A model generated the notes under the pieces. It did not search any database. It was given only the letters and a program-made list of their open reading frames with translations, and was not told the origin of the DNA. The position numbers and the translations under genes were made by a program. Below, in pieces: positions 1 to 11,296 of a DNA stretch of 64,000 nt; the first letter of the stretch is position 1, and every line of letters starts with the position of its first letter. Source of the DNA: Phialocephala subalpina (lineage: Eukaryota; Ascomycota; Leotiomycetes; Helotiales; Mollisiaceae); contig FJOG01000010.1 of assembly GCA_900073065.1 (NCBI GenBank), positions 1,600,666 to 1,664,665 on the forward strand, given 5' to 3'.

Positions 1-915
1 AAAATAAAATATTAATATTTTAAATTTAAATTTATAAATATTATAAATTAATATTTTAAAATTTAATTTTTATTTAATGAAATTCCTTAAAAATATTAAA
101 ATAAATATATATTTTTCATATTTTATATTTATTAATTAATTATTAATTATTTATTAATATAAATCTTGGAAAAAAGAAAAAATTCGAAAATATTTAAAAA
201 AAAATAAAATTAAAAAAAGAATAATCGATTTTCCCAAATTTTGATAAAAATATTAAATATAATTCTTTGATTAATTTATTAAGGATTTTTCTTTTTACGT
301 AATATAAAAAAGAATAATTACCAAGGAATATTAAAATTTCTTTTTATTTATATTCTAAGAATTAATATAAACTTTTATATAAATTATTTTATATTTATAA
401 ATAAATTGAAATTTAATTAAAAGTTTTTATTTTTCAAATTTCAAATTAAATTATTAATTTGTTATTATATTATTAATTAATAAATAATCGCGCGTTATAA
501 ATCGTAATTATAAAATATTTTAAGTATATTTTTATTTAAAATATTAAAACTATTAATAAACGTTAAAATATTAAAATTATTAAATATTAGAATATTAAAA
601 TTTTATTATTTAAAATATTAAAAATTTTATTAAAATTTTATTTTCTTTATAATTTTATAATTACGTAATTATATAGTTTTTAAAAAGGTTTTTAAAAAGG
701 GTTCTTTTAATAAAATCAAAGATTTTATAGCCTTTTATAAAAGCGTTTTTATAAAATTTATAAAATAATATATATATTAAAAAAAATTTATTTATTAATT
801 TATTTATCGAATTAATTAAAGTAAGTGATTTTTTTTCTTTCGAAATAAAAAAAGTATATTATATATTTTTATTCTTTTTATCGAATATAATTCTTATAAT
901 AATAAATATTTTTAA
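1..915. repeat. A+T-rich block (RIP-like)
   Basis: Almost pure A+T with many stops in all frames and only isolated G or C. No gene, tRNA or intact element is visible. In filamentous ascomycetes such blocks are usually transposon copies mutated by RIP; that origin is inferred from composition only. The block ends sharply near 915, where composition becomes balanced. Confidence 0.85.
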
Positions 916-1306
916 GTTCACTAGCTCATGGAAATAACGCCGCCTTTGCTTAGGCTCGGCTCAAGCCCGGCTCAACTTCCGCTTGGAGTATGCTCGACCT
1001 CTTTACGCGACGTGGCGTAGCCCAGGGCAATGTCACTACAAATTATCAACTTTCAACGAGGGGGCGGAAGAGACCCCTCCTCAAGCTAGGGTGTTATGCA
1101 AAGGGTTGTAGCGCTGAAAGCACAGCCACCACAGCGTGAAGCCACTTCAACGTCCGCCAATAACCTTTGTATTGCGACCTCCTCCCCAAAAGTGTGGGTG
1201 GTGTTGGAAGCATAAAGGGTGCTTAATGCGGTGACGTGTTTTCAGGCGAGGCTCTGAGCTGATCCTGTTAACCTACCTGCCTACGTGATAAACGGTATCT
1301 GCACCG
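916..1306. other. Boundary region upstream of membrane-protein gene
   Basis: Balanced-composition DNA between the A+T block and the membrane-protein gene. It should contain the 5' exon and promoter of that gene, but no convincing ATG-bearing exon was identified. Short GC-rich near-repeats are present around 955-985. Confidence 0.4.
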
Positions 1307-3127
1307 TTGCTTTCAATTCCTCAGTTCCTTGTTTTCTTCCTCTTCCAAATACTACGAGTAGTGAGGCATAATGCCTTTTTTACTAGCACCAAAAGTAAAT
1401 ACTCGCACGTCGAAATTGCTTCTCAAGCGACCTCAATTGAGTTGATCCCCACGTCTCTCGATGGAAATACCCTCAGATTCCGACCGATAGGGAAGCCACA
1501 AGCAAAACCTACCCTGGATATACTTGACCTCTGTACTGTCCTCGGCTCGTTTGCATGTCTGGCCGCTTCTATCTGCGTTGTCACGCCCCACCTGGCCTTT
1601 TCCTGGCGGCTAGGTTTTAATGGCCAGATTATTATCATTGGGTTCTTGCTGAGCATAATGAACTTAGCATTGAAGACGATTCAGCCGCGGCTATTCCTGA
1701 TCATAGAGTATAGATGGGGCGACTCCCGTTTGCAAAACTACGATGCGATATTAAGAAATGCAATATCACTCTCAAAGACCGGCGTGTTTTGGAGATTGAT
1801 TCTGTTCTTCTTCACCTTTCTACCACTTGCCTTGAGTATTGGGTACAAGAGGTTTACCGGAGGACACGGCAGTGCAGTGATCAACCCAAACATCCCCAGC
1901 TCTCTGCGGCGTTACGGGATTACACCACCCCCTCTTGGAGACTACGATGCCATGAACAACTCTGTCTACTACATGATCAATTCGAATGTGCCTTTTATGG
2001 CAGCGTCCGCCAATGACACGATCCTATCACCGACCCAAGCCACAGCGTACGGCTACAATACATTGCTACTCGACAACGAATCTGCCGCCTTGCTTGACCT
2101 ACCTCTACCAGACTATATGTCCTCGATTCAAGCCAGCCTGAAGTGAAATGACACTTGGAGAATAAGTGCTACCGTCAATACTACGGTCACCAGATACAAC
2201 ACCTCTTTCGACAGTTTCAGAGACAACCAAAGCTTCTGGCAAGAAACTTTCGGCACTAACTACATTACAGCATTCGAAGATTTCGTTCAGAAATTTGATA
2301 TAGGATATCTGCCTGGTGTCCCAACTCAAGTCGACGGACATAGCTGCCTTCTGTGCCACTTCCGAGCCGGCGATATATTCTGGGTTGGTTCTATCACCAA
2401 TCTATCGTCGCCTGATGGCGTTTCCTTCCAGTCTGCCGCTCGAATGTTTAACACGAGACGCGAGAGATGCTCAGGCGTATGGAGCATCAACAGCACTGCA
2501 ATATCTTTGGTCAATGGGAGTTGCAACGGCACGCGTACTAACCAGACTATACTCTACGCCGAGACGCCTTTCCCAATAGACACCTTGTCGGTGCTTGTTC
2601 ATTCTCTATTCGGCTATGCTGTGGAACGCAACACGTCCTCGTGGCTTGTTCCTGCCTTTACAACTGCGGTTGCAAGCGCTTATTGGGCTCGGTTTGCTTA
2701 TATGTTGCCGGCGATTATGGCAGAGAATACGGTGCCACGGTCTGAATACAACTATCTCGCTACCGACGAACTTATCATAGCAACTACGGCGACCCTCGAT
2801 GCCAGTTGGTTATTGTACCTCTTGCTTGCGATACAGCCAATATTCACTGCTTTGATGTTTATCTTAGCCGCTATCTTCTACCCCGCGCCATTTGGCAGAG
2901 GGTTTGGAATAGCAGCAGTACTATCTGGGATCAAGAAGGATAGCTTGGGCTTGCTCTCGGGCGCTGCTTTATCTGGCAAACTTGAAAGACCTGTTAGGCT
3001 TGACATATCTGTCGCCAATGATGCACAGAGTACTGGAAACACTTCACAAATGGGGCACATACAGTACAGCATCGATGGGGTATCTGCAAGGGGGAAAGGT
3101 TTAAGAAAAGGCAAAGTCTATTCGTGA
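1307..3127 (+). pseudogene. Multi-pass membrane protein, frame broken by one TGA
   Basis: One frame runs from about 1307 to 3127 (about 606 residues) and is interrupted only by a TGA at 2144-2146. Residues before and after the stop read as one protein. Three hydrophobic segments lie in the N-terminal third (around LGSFACLAASICVV, IIIIGFLLSIMNLAL and LILFFFTFLPLALSIG). A long polar ectodomain with many N-x-S/T sites follows (NDT, NTT, NTS, NST, NGT), then a last membrane segment (LLYLLLAIQPIFTALMFIL) and a short tail. This layout is common among uncharacterised fungal surface proteins; I do not recognise a named family. No in-frame ATG lies near 1307; a 3' splice site (ttcctcag, ending 1323) suggests an unseen 5' exon. 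The gene borders an A+T block, so a nonsense mutation is likely; readthrough or a sequence error remain possible. Confidence 0.6.
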
Positions 3128-4245
3128 ACTGCAATCCGGTCTAAGATCCACTATAAGGAAAGAATTTTGCTAGTCTCGTTTCCCCAGCCCACTGTATCCG
3201 CGAAATCATAAGTAGCGGTCGCGGTATTTCCAACTTAGAGAGCCAAGTTGGTGCCGATGAACTAGTTGTCGATTTAGTCGATCAGAAGAGACTGGTTTAG
3301 CTCGGTGGGATCGATGTGGTGCGTAGAAACCAAGTGATGTGTAGAAACTAAGTGTGCCTGTTGTGTGCAAAAACCAAGAAGTGTGTAAACACCAAGTGGT
3401 GCGCAGAAACCAATTGGTGTGTAGACACCAAATGTGCCAGTCAAGGCTTAAGCGAGTCTAGTAACGTAACGATGTGACTCATTAAGGCTAGCGTTAGGAT
3501 GTTCCCAAAGAGTTCTAAATATAGAATAGCGGGGCTATTACGCGATGTTGGCTCTATCTTCCGGCAAAAGCGACAGATCTAGCTGCAGCTTTTGGGCTTG
3601 ATCAGCTGGCAACGAGCAGCGGGCTGTTGTTATTTCATTCAGCTCTCAGCGACGAGTTCAATCCGAAGCCGATCCGAAGCCCGCGCTAGCACTGGGAATG
3701 CCTCTTACCGTTACCACGCCTCCCGATCTCGGCCTATCTGGCAGGGCTGTACAGGCTTTGGACTCTCAATGGCTCGTGCTTCTCGTGGGCACTCCCGTAC
3801 GTACAGACTAAATGCTTTCGATAAATCTTTCTCAGATCGACATGTGGAACGCACTCGGACGCCCACTAATGCGGACTAGCAACGCAGTGCGGAAAGACAC
3901 ACGCATGCTAGCCCCCAACGGAATTGATTGCATATCAGCTGTAACTCATCTCAAGAAAGGCGCTGGCTGGTGGTGGCATGGAAGCGGCCAATTGGAAGAA
4001 TACGCAAATGCTCAGAGCGAGAGTGTAGAACGGAAGCATCTATTGTGAGACGGACCACACAGGTCACGTGGAGCTACCCCTGCCGCACTCGAAGTGGGCC
4101 TATCAAACAAGCAAAGTTCGCAAAACTGGAGTACAAATATTTGATGGGAAGGTGTTATTATTGTAAAACTAAAGCTGTGGATATAGGCTTAAAGAACAAT
4201 CGCCGAGGAGATCACATGACTAACCCCCTTAACAATTCCACCACT
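3128..4245. other. Intergenic region with degenerate minisatellite
   Basis: No supported gene. It holds the minisatellite at about 3310-3440. It also contains the 3' flanks of the membrane-protein gene and of the HET gene that ends at 4246 on the other strand. Confidence 0.6.
3310..3440. repeat. Degenerate tandem repeat, unit about 17-21 bp
   Basis: Five or six imperfect units built on a GTGYGTAGAAACCAAGTG-like core follow each other, with variants such as gtgcgtagaaacc, gtgtgtagaaact, gtgtgtaaacacc, gtgcgcagaaacc and gtgtgtagacacc. This is a diverged minisatellite with no open frame across it. Confidence 0.75.
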
Positions 4246-7200
4246 TCAGAACATATGAACCTTAACTCCACTCAAAAACATAGCCGGCAGTAAATCCTTA
4301 TTCTGATTCAGATTCATGATCGCAACTCGCAATTCCTTCGGTACCTTCTGAAGTATGGTGTCGTTCAGCATCTCATCTAGTCTCTCCCCAGCCCTATCGG
4401 AAACACTCTGCACGATGCCCGCGCCTGTCTGCACAATCCCCACGCTGATGTTGGTCCCTCTTTTGGCGATGAAGTCAAGCAGCTTTTGCTTAGGGTCTGA
4501 AGGAGCTTCGCTCTCTGAATCGTCGTCGCCCTCGGCTTTACTCTGTCCGCCCTTCTCAGGGCTGGTCACTTCGTCTGCATATTTTCGTGCATCCTTCCCT
4601 TGGAGCAGCACATCCACAACTAGACACAGCTCTGCCTTTTTGTTGTTCATGTAAGTGTTCCAAACATCCACGAGTCCAGGCTCGGGCGCCACGGTCATGA
4701 AGTCGATCTCGTCCGTGGCAATCCTTCGTCCGTAGTAAGTGTGCGTAGAGCCGAGTTCAAGCTGGCAAAGGAACCACTTTGCGCCGTCTGCGCCTGTGAA
4801 TCTTGCCAGGACCCATTCGCCGACAATGAGGCTGATGTCTGTTTCTTGGATAAAGTCCAGCATGGCGGTCACCCGTCTCTGTTCTTCTGTGTCGCCAAAA
4901 ACTGTGGTGGAAGTCTCACCAGCTTGGGTCGGAGTCTCTCCAGCTTGAGTGTCTCGCTTGAGGTCTTTATTCTCAGTGGTGACAGTTATTTCAGATTCTT
5001 GTCGTTTGGAACCGAATGGTAAGGAAGGGAGTCTGCTGTAGAGGCTGGTGCTCTCTTCTCCCGGAGTAGGAGGTGCCTCAGTCTGCGTTGGGCGTCCTGT
5101 TCCCTCCCTCAATTTGGCGTCAAGCAAAGCTTTCTCCACAACATCACACACGTTCAATTGCTTTTTCAGCTCACTGGCGGAGCAAGAAAAGTTGACTGTT
5201 ATCGTGGAAAGTCCAGTACTAATAGTACATTCGCCAGCAATCTTCTCACTATCGTTAACGGCACTTTCGACTTGACCGCGGAGTTCGTCCGCCTTCTCCA
5301 TTTTGATTATGACTCTTTGGATATCGAGGACAGCCTCAATGCCGGAGGTGGTAAGCGTGATGGGATTTGGGCAAATCATGCCATCATTGGGAGACATTTT
5401 GGCTATCGTTGACTTTTTTTGACCCGCAGGATTTGCATCCGTGTTCGTAGTTTTGAGGTCTGCGAAAAGTGGTTTGAATTCCTCCGGGACCTCATTGAGA
5501 TTTCGCTTTGGCGAGAGCCAAGCAGTGATTTCGCCAAGCAAGCTCTCCGGTTCTATTTCTTCCTGCGCAGTTTGAAGTGGCGTCTGGGCAACTGGAGCAG
5601 CAATCGAACCTTCTTTCGCAGGCTTCGGCTCTTTGGCTGCGCTTTTTTTGCCATAGAGGCTTGGAAATCCTCCGACTTTGAGCTTCGGCGCGGAAAATTG
5701 TGGCATTGAGGGCATTGATAGCATTGAGGGCATCGGTGGTGCTTTGATTCCAAACCGAGAAGCAATGTTTCCAATCTGAGCGTATTTGCCTTCCGCATTC
5801 TTATTGCTTTCGTCCTCGGTCCAGGAACGTATCTTTGGCTTGTACTTTTCTGTTTCGAAACTCCGAGTCTTTTCGACATACGCTAACAATTTGCCAAGAT
5901 TCTCAAGTTGAGGCTGGAGATTCGTCAAGCTTGTTGCTTCGATGAATTTGAGAATCTTCCGTATCAAGTCTGCTGGTATGTCTTTATGCGCTGGGTCTTT
6001 GATGAAATTGATTGTCCCACGAAGCAACAATGTGAGGCGCGATTCAGTATAGTGTAGAGCATCTCGTTCCATTTTAGAATCTTTCGCGCGCTCGACCTGC
6101 TTTTTGGTGTTGAGTTGGCTCTCGGTGTTGTCTTTTGGACTGAACGCAGTCAAATTCGAAGGGTACAGCGACCGACCCCTGATCGGACTTCCTAAGTCTT
6201 TCCCAGCCCAGTGGAAGATGGAAATGTCATTTGTCGTAATAAGAACCTCGTCGAGCAATCGGCAGAGTGCTTTGGTCGTACCTTCTGCGTGAAACGCGGC
6301 AAATTTTACACCGAGCACTCCCATCAATGAGTAGACTCTGTCGATGGGAACGGTGCATTCTCGATGAGATGCCAACAACAGAATATCTTGGGCGGGACGG
6401 CTAGATCTGCTGAGTCCGCGACAGCACTCTTCTGGAGGGACTTTTGTGAACTTGGAGACTTGCTCCCGATCCGCAGCAATACCTTTTTCGCAGGCTTCGA
6501 CCAAGACTCTCACCACAAGCTTGATTAACAGCTTGGCTTGTGCTCTAATTGGGGCTGTCTTGAAACCAAGGTCTGTAAATAAAGACGTAAGTCTGTTCCC
6601 TTTGGCAGTCTCTTTCTCCACTTCACCCTCGATCCCGTAAGCTGCGAGAGAAATCGATTTGCGGATGTAGGCACCGGAATTGTCGTTATCCATATCCCCC
6701 GGAAAATAGACGCCAAGAAAATCGAGAATGCCAATGAGCCTGCGCAAGTTTTCTCCGCAACCTTTGTATTCGATGTAGGGTATCTATGTCACGGTCAACT
6801 TTCACGGTCTCTAAAGCAGTGAACATAAGCCGCGAGTACTTACCTTCTCTACCTTCGTGTCAGTAAGAGCATCCATCAGATTTTGAAGCTTTGCAGGATC
6901 CTGAAGAGCTGACTTTGCGTCCGGTGGCGCATCAGAGATATGCTCCTCCCGAATATGATGAGCGAGGTAAGAGCAATGATAGTAGTACGGACCCAGCCCC
7001 TCTGCACCTCGAGACAATGGTTGCCAGAGGCTATTGACATAAAATGTCATCTTGCTCAGGACAAGTTCCTGTAATGTCCATCCCCGCGTGGCCCAGTTTG
7101 GATCTTTGACATCTTTGAAGGTAGGGAAATTCGGTTCGCCGGCTTTCTTCTCCAGACGGTCCCACGTGTCAACCCATTCTGTGGATTCCTTGGTGTCGAG

Positions 7201-8445
7201 ATGTACCAAGCAAAAGTCGGCATTGTTGTACCACTGCCCCATCATCGCCAGTGACTCGTTGAGCTCGTTTGCATCGGCTTTGTTGATACAGCAAGTGTCG
7301 TTCCACAGATAGCGGTTTCGACCCTTTCGTGGAAATAGATTCAAATCGAGGATTCTCCTAGCATCCTCGATAGAGCCTTCGATTTTATTCATAGACTTCT
7401 TTCTTTCCAAGGCGAGAAGTAAGTCCTCGACGGCCGATCTTAGTGCAGGAATCTGGTCCATAACCTCGCAGCTTTCTTCGGCTTGATCTAGCTGTTCTTT
7501 AGCTGTCTTCTGCTTGGCTTTGGCGTCATCTAATTCATTTTCAGCATTAACCAACTCCTCTTCAGCTGGAGTCAATTTTTTGCTCGAATCTTTCTTTTCA
7601 TTCACTGCAATTGGCTTTTCTGAGATAATTCCCGCGCCTTTTTTCTCGTCCTCCGGTCGCTTGGCTGACATCTTCCTCTGCTTCACCTCCTCGACTTTCT
7701 TACTATAAGTATCGCTAGCTCTCTTTTCTTCCGCAGTCGCTATTTTGAATTTGGCTAGCTTCTCAAGGAGCTCGCGTGAAGTGGATTTGATCCCAGAACG
7801 ACTCAGGAGTGTGTCAATTTTCCGCACTGCTTCTTCTCTGTCCTTGGTACACTGAGCACTGAGCAACTCAATATCGGTCATTCCAGCTTTCAGATGCTTG
7901 AATTTCTTGGATTGGAATCTTCCAAACCTCGCAGCCTCCTCGTCAGACTCATCCTGAAGCATCTCGTAGACTTCTCTCTTCTTCTGACTCGCTTTTATCT
8001 TGGAGATGAATTGGTAGGTAATCTCCTGTCCTTTCCAACTGTGAGACAAAATGACATACTGTCCAGACGGCCAATCTTCCAGCATGCAGGTGTCGATGTT
8101 GAACATACGCTTGGGACTTTCGATGCCATCAGGTTTGATGGCGGATCCTTCCGGAGAGTCATCGAGATCAGTGTTTAGAGTAATGCCGTCAACGAACTTG
8201 GGGATGTAATTGGCATTGATGAACCAATTCATGGATTTTCGAACTCTCTCTTGGAGCAGGGGATCAAGAACGCCTTTGACATAGGCATCTCGAGCCGCAT
8301 CGTATCCGATGCCTGCGTAGCTGGCAAGCTGCGAGATCGTTGACTTCTCAGAAGGAGTATTGGCATTAGTATTGGTATTGGTGCCCGTCACTTCGAGCAT
8401 CTTCTTCCCAAGGCGCATAAGTTCATTCTGGTCGGTCCAAGACAT
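4246..8445 (-). CDS. HET-domain protein with charged insertion (1379 aa)
   Basis: Two exons, 8445-6844 and 6783-4246, joined in phase 0 across a 60-nt intron (gtaagt...catag). The start ATG at 8443-8445 has A at -3; an upstream extension to 8622 has no better start. HET proteins trigger the cell-death reaction of vegetative incompatibility. HET motifs seen are QYVILSHSWKG (about 129-139), RYLWNDTCCINK (378-389), WATRGWTLQELVL (451-463) and, after the intron, DRVYSLMGVLGV (about 681-692). Between the first two motifs, where HET domains usually have about 50-80 residues, there are about 240, mostly Lys/Glu/Ala-rich and coiled-coil-like. After residue 700 the chain is not recognisable; it contains a Met-Pro-Ser repeat (MPSMLSMPSMPQF) and acidic low-complexity stretches. 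It is much longer than typical 600-900-aa HET proteins. The frame is clean. HET assignment is firm; the partner and trigger are unknown. Confidence 0.88.
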
Positions 8446-9255
8446 CTTGCGCGTAGTGTTCTTTGAAGGCTGAGAAGAGTGGATTGGGGATGAAATGACG
8501 AGAAGGTTTGAACACTGGTTGAGACGGGGGGACTGCAGTGCGAAATGCGACTGCGAGAAGGCAATCAGAATTTGGACAGAAAGCTCTCTCCTCCGTCGAC
8601 TATTTGCACAACTATTGAACAAGTACGGGTATAATGCTGGAGCGGATGTCAGAAACCCCTACTGCAAACTCATACTTGTCAGTCAGATTGTGACTTCTAG
8701 CTTGAACACGAGTTCCACAACATAGCTTGCTCTCCTTGGTCCTTCGCACCAACCAAAGACTTTCTCGGCCCCCCTTCTCCTCTGCATCTTTTACCAAGGG
8801 CGGTGAGGGACGCACAAGACAGCACCCAATACGCGGCCGGTTGAGAGAATGCGGGATTGTCGGTTGTTTTGGCAGTTTTTGGTACTTCTGTGATCGTGGT
8901 GCGGGACGTTCAACCACTCAGCCAAGCGATCATTGCCTAACAGCACACCGACATGCACCTCGGGGATCAGCCGCTCAGCCAGCCACATACCGAACAGCGC
9001 AACAGCTTGCCCGACTACCCCGCTATGATGCATTTACGAACAGCTCCAGCTCGAATATTATCCTTGTTCGTCTCGGAACTGTAACCTTATTCAAGCTCTT
9101 TGATTTGCTTTGAACTTCGGATCAAATTTGACGATGGTGACGGTTCCCAGCACCAAGGCATCACAACACCCCCAAGCTAGACAGAACAAAAGGTTATCGT
9201 CTTTCTCTCATGAACATGCTATGCTATTCTTCGCCTCGCTATTGATTGAATCGAC
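8446..9255. other. Divergent intergenic region
   Basis: Lies between the 5' ends of the HET gene (minus strand) and the 256-aa gene (plus strand) and probably holds both promoters. The open frames here lack coding character or good starts. No other feature is seen. Confidence 0.5.
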
Positions 9256-10145
9256 ATGGCATCATATCATCGAGTTCTGAAAGTCTTTGGAAGGTCGATC
9301 CAAGACAAGACGCTGCAATGCGATTGGTACGTCCATCTCAAGCTGCAATGGACCAGTCAAGCAAAGTGTATTCTGTCTTACTGAATTGTAAAAGTGATAT
9401 CCATCCCTGGGAAATCCTCGTCAATGACGCCCGCTGGTCAGGGAGAATCCGACTGATCGGCTTCGTGGACGTCTTTTTCCTGATCAGTTATTCCGGAAAC
9501 TCGCGTTTTCACGATGGCATCGTCATCTACAGTATGCTTTGATCCGTCTCGCCGAGGGATTTATTTCTGATCTATGAAACAGAAGACGATGCCCATATCG
9601 ATGAGATCTTGAAGGGCGAAGCATTCGAGGATAGCAAGTCCAGCAAGTTGCTGTTGAAGAGCAAGAGCACCCAGCCTACAACCACGCCTGCAACAAATAC
9701 GCCTGTAACAGATATATCTGAATCAAACACACCAGCAACCACATCTACTACTCACACACCAGCTCCCAAACCCGAGCAAAATAGCAAGTACACCGCCTTC
9801 TCCCGCGACACCTTTAACTACATCGTCTCCAGCATCGGACACCCCATCGGTCTGCAAACCCGCTACCAAGTTTCCTCACTCCAACGCTACACGATCTCTC
9901 TGCGCAAGCACCAAGACCCGCTCTTGAAGCGCAAATACAAGAATGCGCTGCGGCAGCACGACACGCTGGATATGATCCAGGACGCGATGAAGCTGGGCCT
10001 GGTGTCGTATGCGGAAGTGCTGGGACATGGGTTGAGTCATATTTATAGGGGGGGCTCGACGCTGGACGTTGGGAAGGGGTTTGTTGGGGGCTTGTCAGCA
10101 AGTAAGGAGAGGAGGTGGGCTGGGTTGAGTGGTGATAAGTCTTGA
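9256..10145 (+). CDS. Unrecognised 256-aa protein, three exons
   Basis: Proposed exons are 9256-9326, 9395-9531 and 9583-10145. Introns of 68 nt (gtacgt...aaaag, with ctgaat branch-like site) and 51 nt (gtatgc...aacag) keep the frame, and the total of 771 nt encodes 256 residues. The protein starts MASYHRVLKVFGRSIQDKT, continues with a compact region rich in aromatic residues (IRLIGFVDVFFLIS), then a Thr/Pro-rich linker of about 50 residues (TTTPATNTPVT). The last 120 residues are basic and helical-looking (RYTISLRKHQDPLLKRKYKN). I do not recognise a family and see no signal peptide or clear membrane segment. The exon joins are supported by consensus sites and by a continuous frame; the function is unknown. 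Confidence 0.6.
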
Positions 10146-10381
10146 GGATGGGAAACGGAGACTAGAGGAAATGGTGTGCGATGGATATTGCCGTTTTCGA
10201 TCCATTATGGCGACTAGCATGCTATCTAGGCACCGGATCGCAAGGGGGCGCGGGGCAATGAGATTTGGAGAAACGTCTCCCTACGCCTTCCCTGCTGGCT
10301 ATCATGACAAACGCCTCATGTCTTCTGAAAATCTTCGTCTTCGATAGCTTTTTGTTTCCTTCTGCTCTTCTGGTGCTGAAC

Positions 10382-11062
10382 CTACTCCACAATATCCAGA
10401 TACTTCACATCAAAATCACCCACAAGCACCTCTTCACGATCCTCATGCCTATCCAATATATTACAAACACATCCCTGTTCCCATAACATATCATGGAGCC
10501 CGTTTCCACAAAGAAGATGCCTATCTTCATCTAGCTCGTAATTGTCATCTCGACACAACTCGTCCTCATAATCTAGAAGCAATGTTTTCCTAGCTTGGGC
10601 ACGGGGTTCTCGGCATGCGTGTAAGAGAGCTGGAGCTCGAATACGAGATGTGTAGGTGGAGGTTGCTTTTTGGTATTGGATTGGCACTAGTCGTGCGTCT
10701 GGCAGAGCAAGCTTCCAGATGGTGGCACGAAGCTCCGGGGGAAGTCTTGTGAAGTCGGAGAATGTTGGTGCTGGCGTAGGTGTTGTGTTCGTTTGGGCTA
10801 TCGTGGAGGATATTTCGCTCGCATCACTCGTAAGATATGACTTTGCACCACCGACAGGGCGAGGTATTGGTGCCAAAAGTAGAGGAAATAGGGTTTGGCA
10901 TTCCGAGATGAATTGTAGTAGTCTCTGCAGTTCACCTGCTATAGTTCTTGAAGCGCAGAAGGAATGACTGTAAGCGTCTGGAGCAGATTGGACTGAGAAA
11001 GAACGGTAAATTTCTTTTTGTCGGAAAGCCCTAAGACTACCCCTTCGAAACATTGGACCCAT
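10382..11062 (-). CDS. 2EXR-domain protein (226 aa)
   Basis: A single open frame of 226 residues. The centre carries the start of the fungal 2EXR motif, F-TRLPPELRATIWKLALPD-R (about residues 103-123), then PALLHACREPRAQA, where related proteins have a conserved hydrophobic-Leu-x-Cys-Arg-Glu stretch. The family is F-box-like, abundant in Leotiomycetes and functionally uncharacterised; adaptor-like binding is suspected from similarity to F-box helices. The C-terminal third is acidic (YEDELCRDDNYELDED). It is shorter than many relatives and sits tail-to-head upstream of a second 2EXR gene on the same strand, which suggests local duplication. The start may be either ATG at 11060-11062 or the one three codons later. 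Confidence 0.72.
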   Translation of the reverse strand: MGPMFRRGSLRAFRQKEIYRSFSVQSAPDAYSHSFCASRTIAGELQRLLQFISECQTLFPLLLAPIPRPVGGAKSYLTSDASEISSTIAQTNTTPTPAPTFSDFTRLPPELRATIWKLALPDARLVPIQYQKATSTYTSRIRAPALLHACREPRAQARKTLLLDYEDELCRDDNYELDEDRHLLCGNGLHDMLWEQGCVCNILDRHEDREEVLVGDFDVKYLDIVE

Positions 11063-11296
11063 TCCTGAAGCGGGAGCTTAGCGTAGACAAAAAGAGTCTT
11101 GACTGCTCAATCACATTTGGGGCCGTATTTTGCTTGCGGGCCGGTCCGCCAAGTCGAGCTGTTCGAAAGTGATAGCGAGGACGAGAATGTCCTTTCACAC
11201 ATCCTCCATTGTGTGTTCCATTTCCAGGTTGGTAAGATGCACAACCGATAATGTCCTCATATCTGGACACTTCTCTGGTAGAAGTAGATACTTCCA

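Noticed and set aside
8495..9113. ORFs of 76-128 aa upstream of the large HET gene
   Set aside because: They overlap on both strands, lack good start contexts and have no family features.
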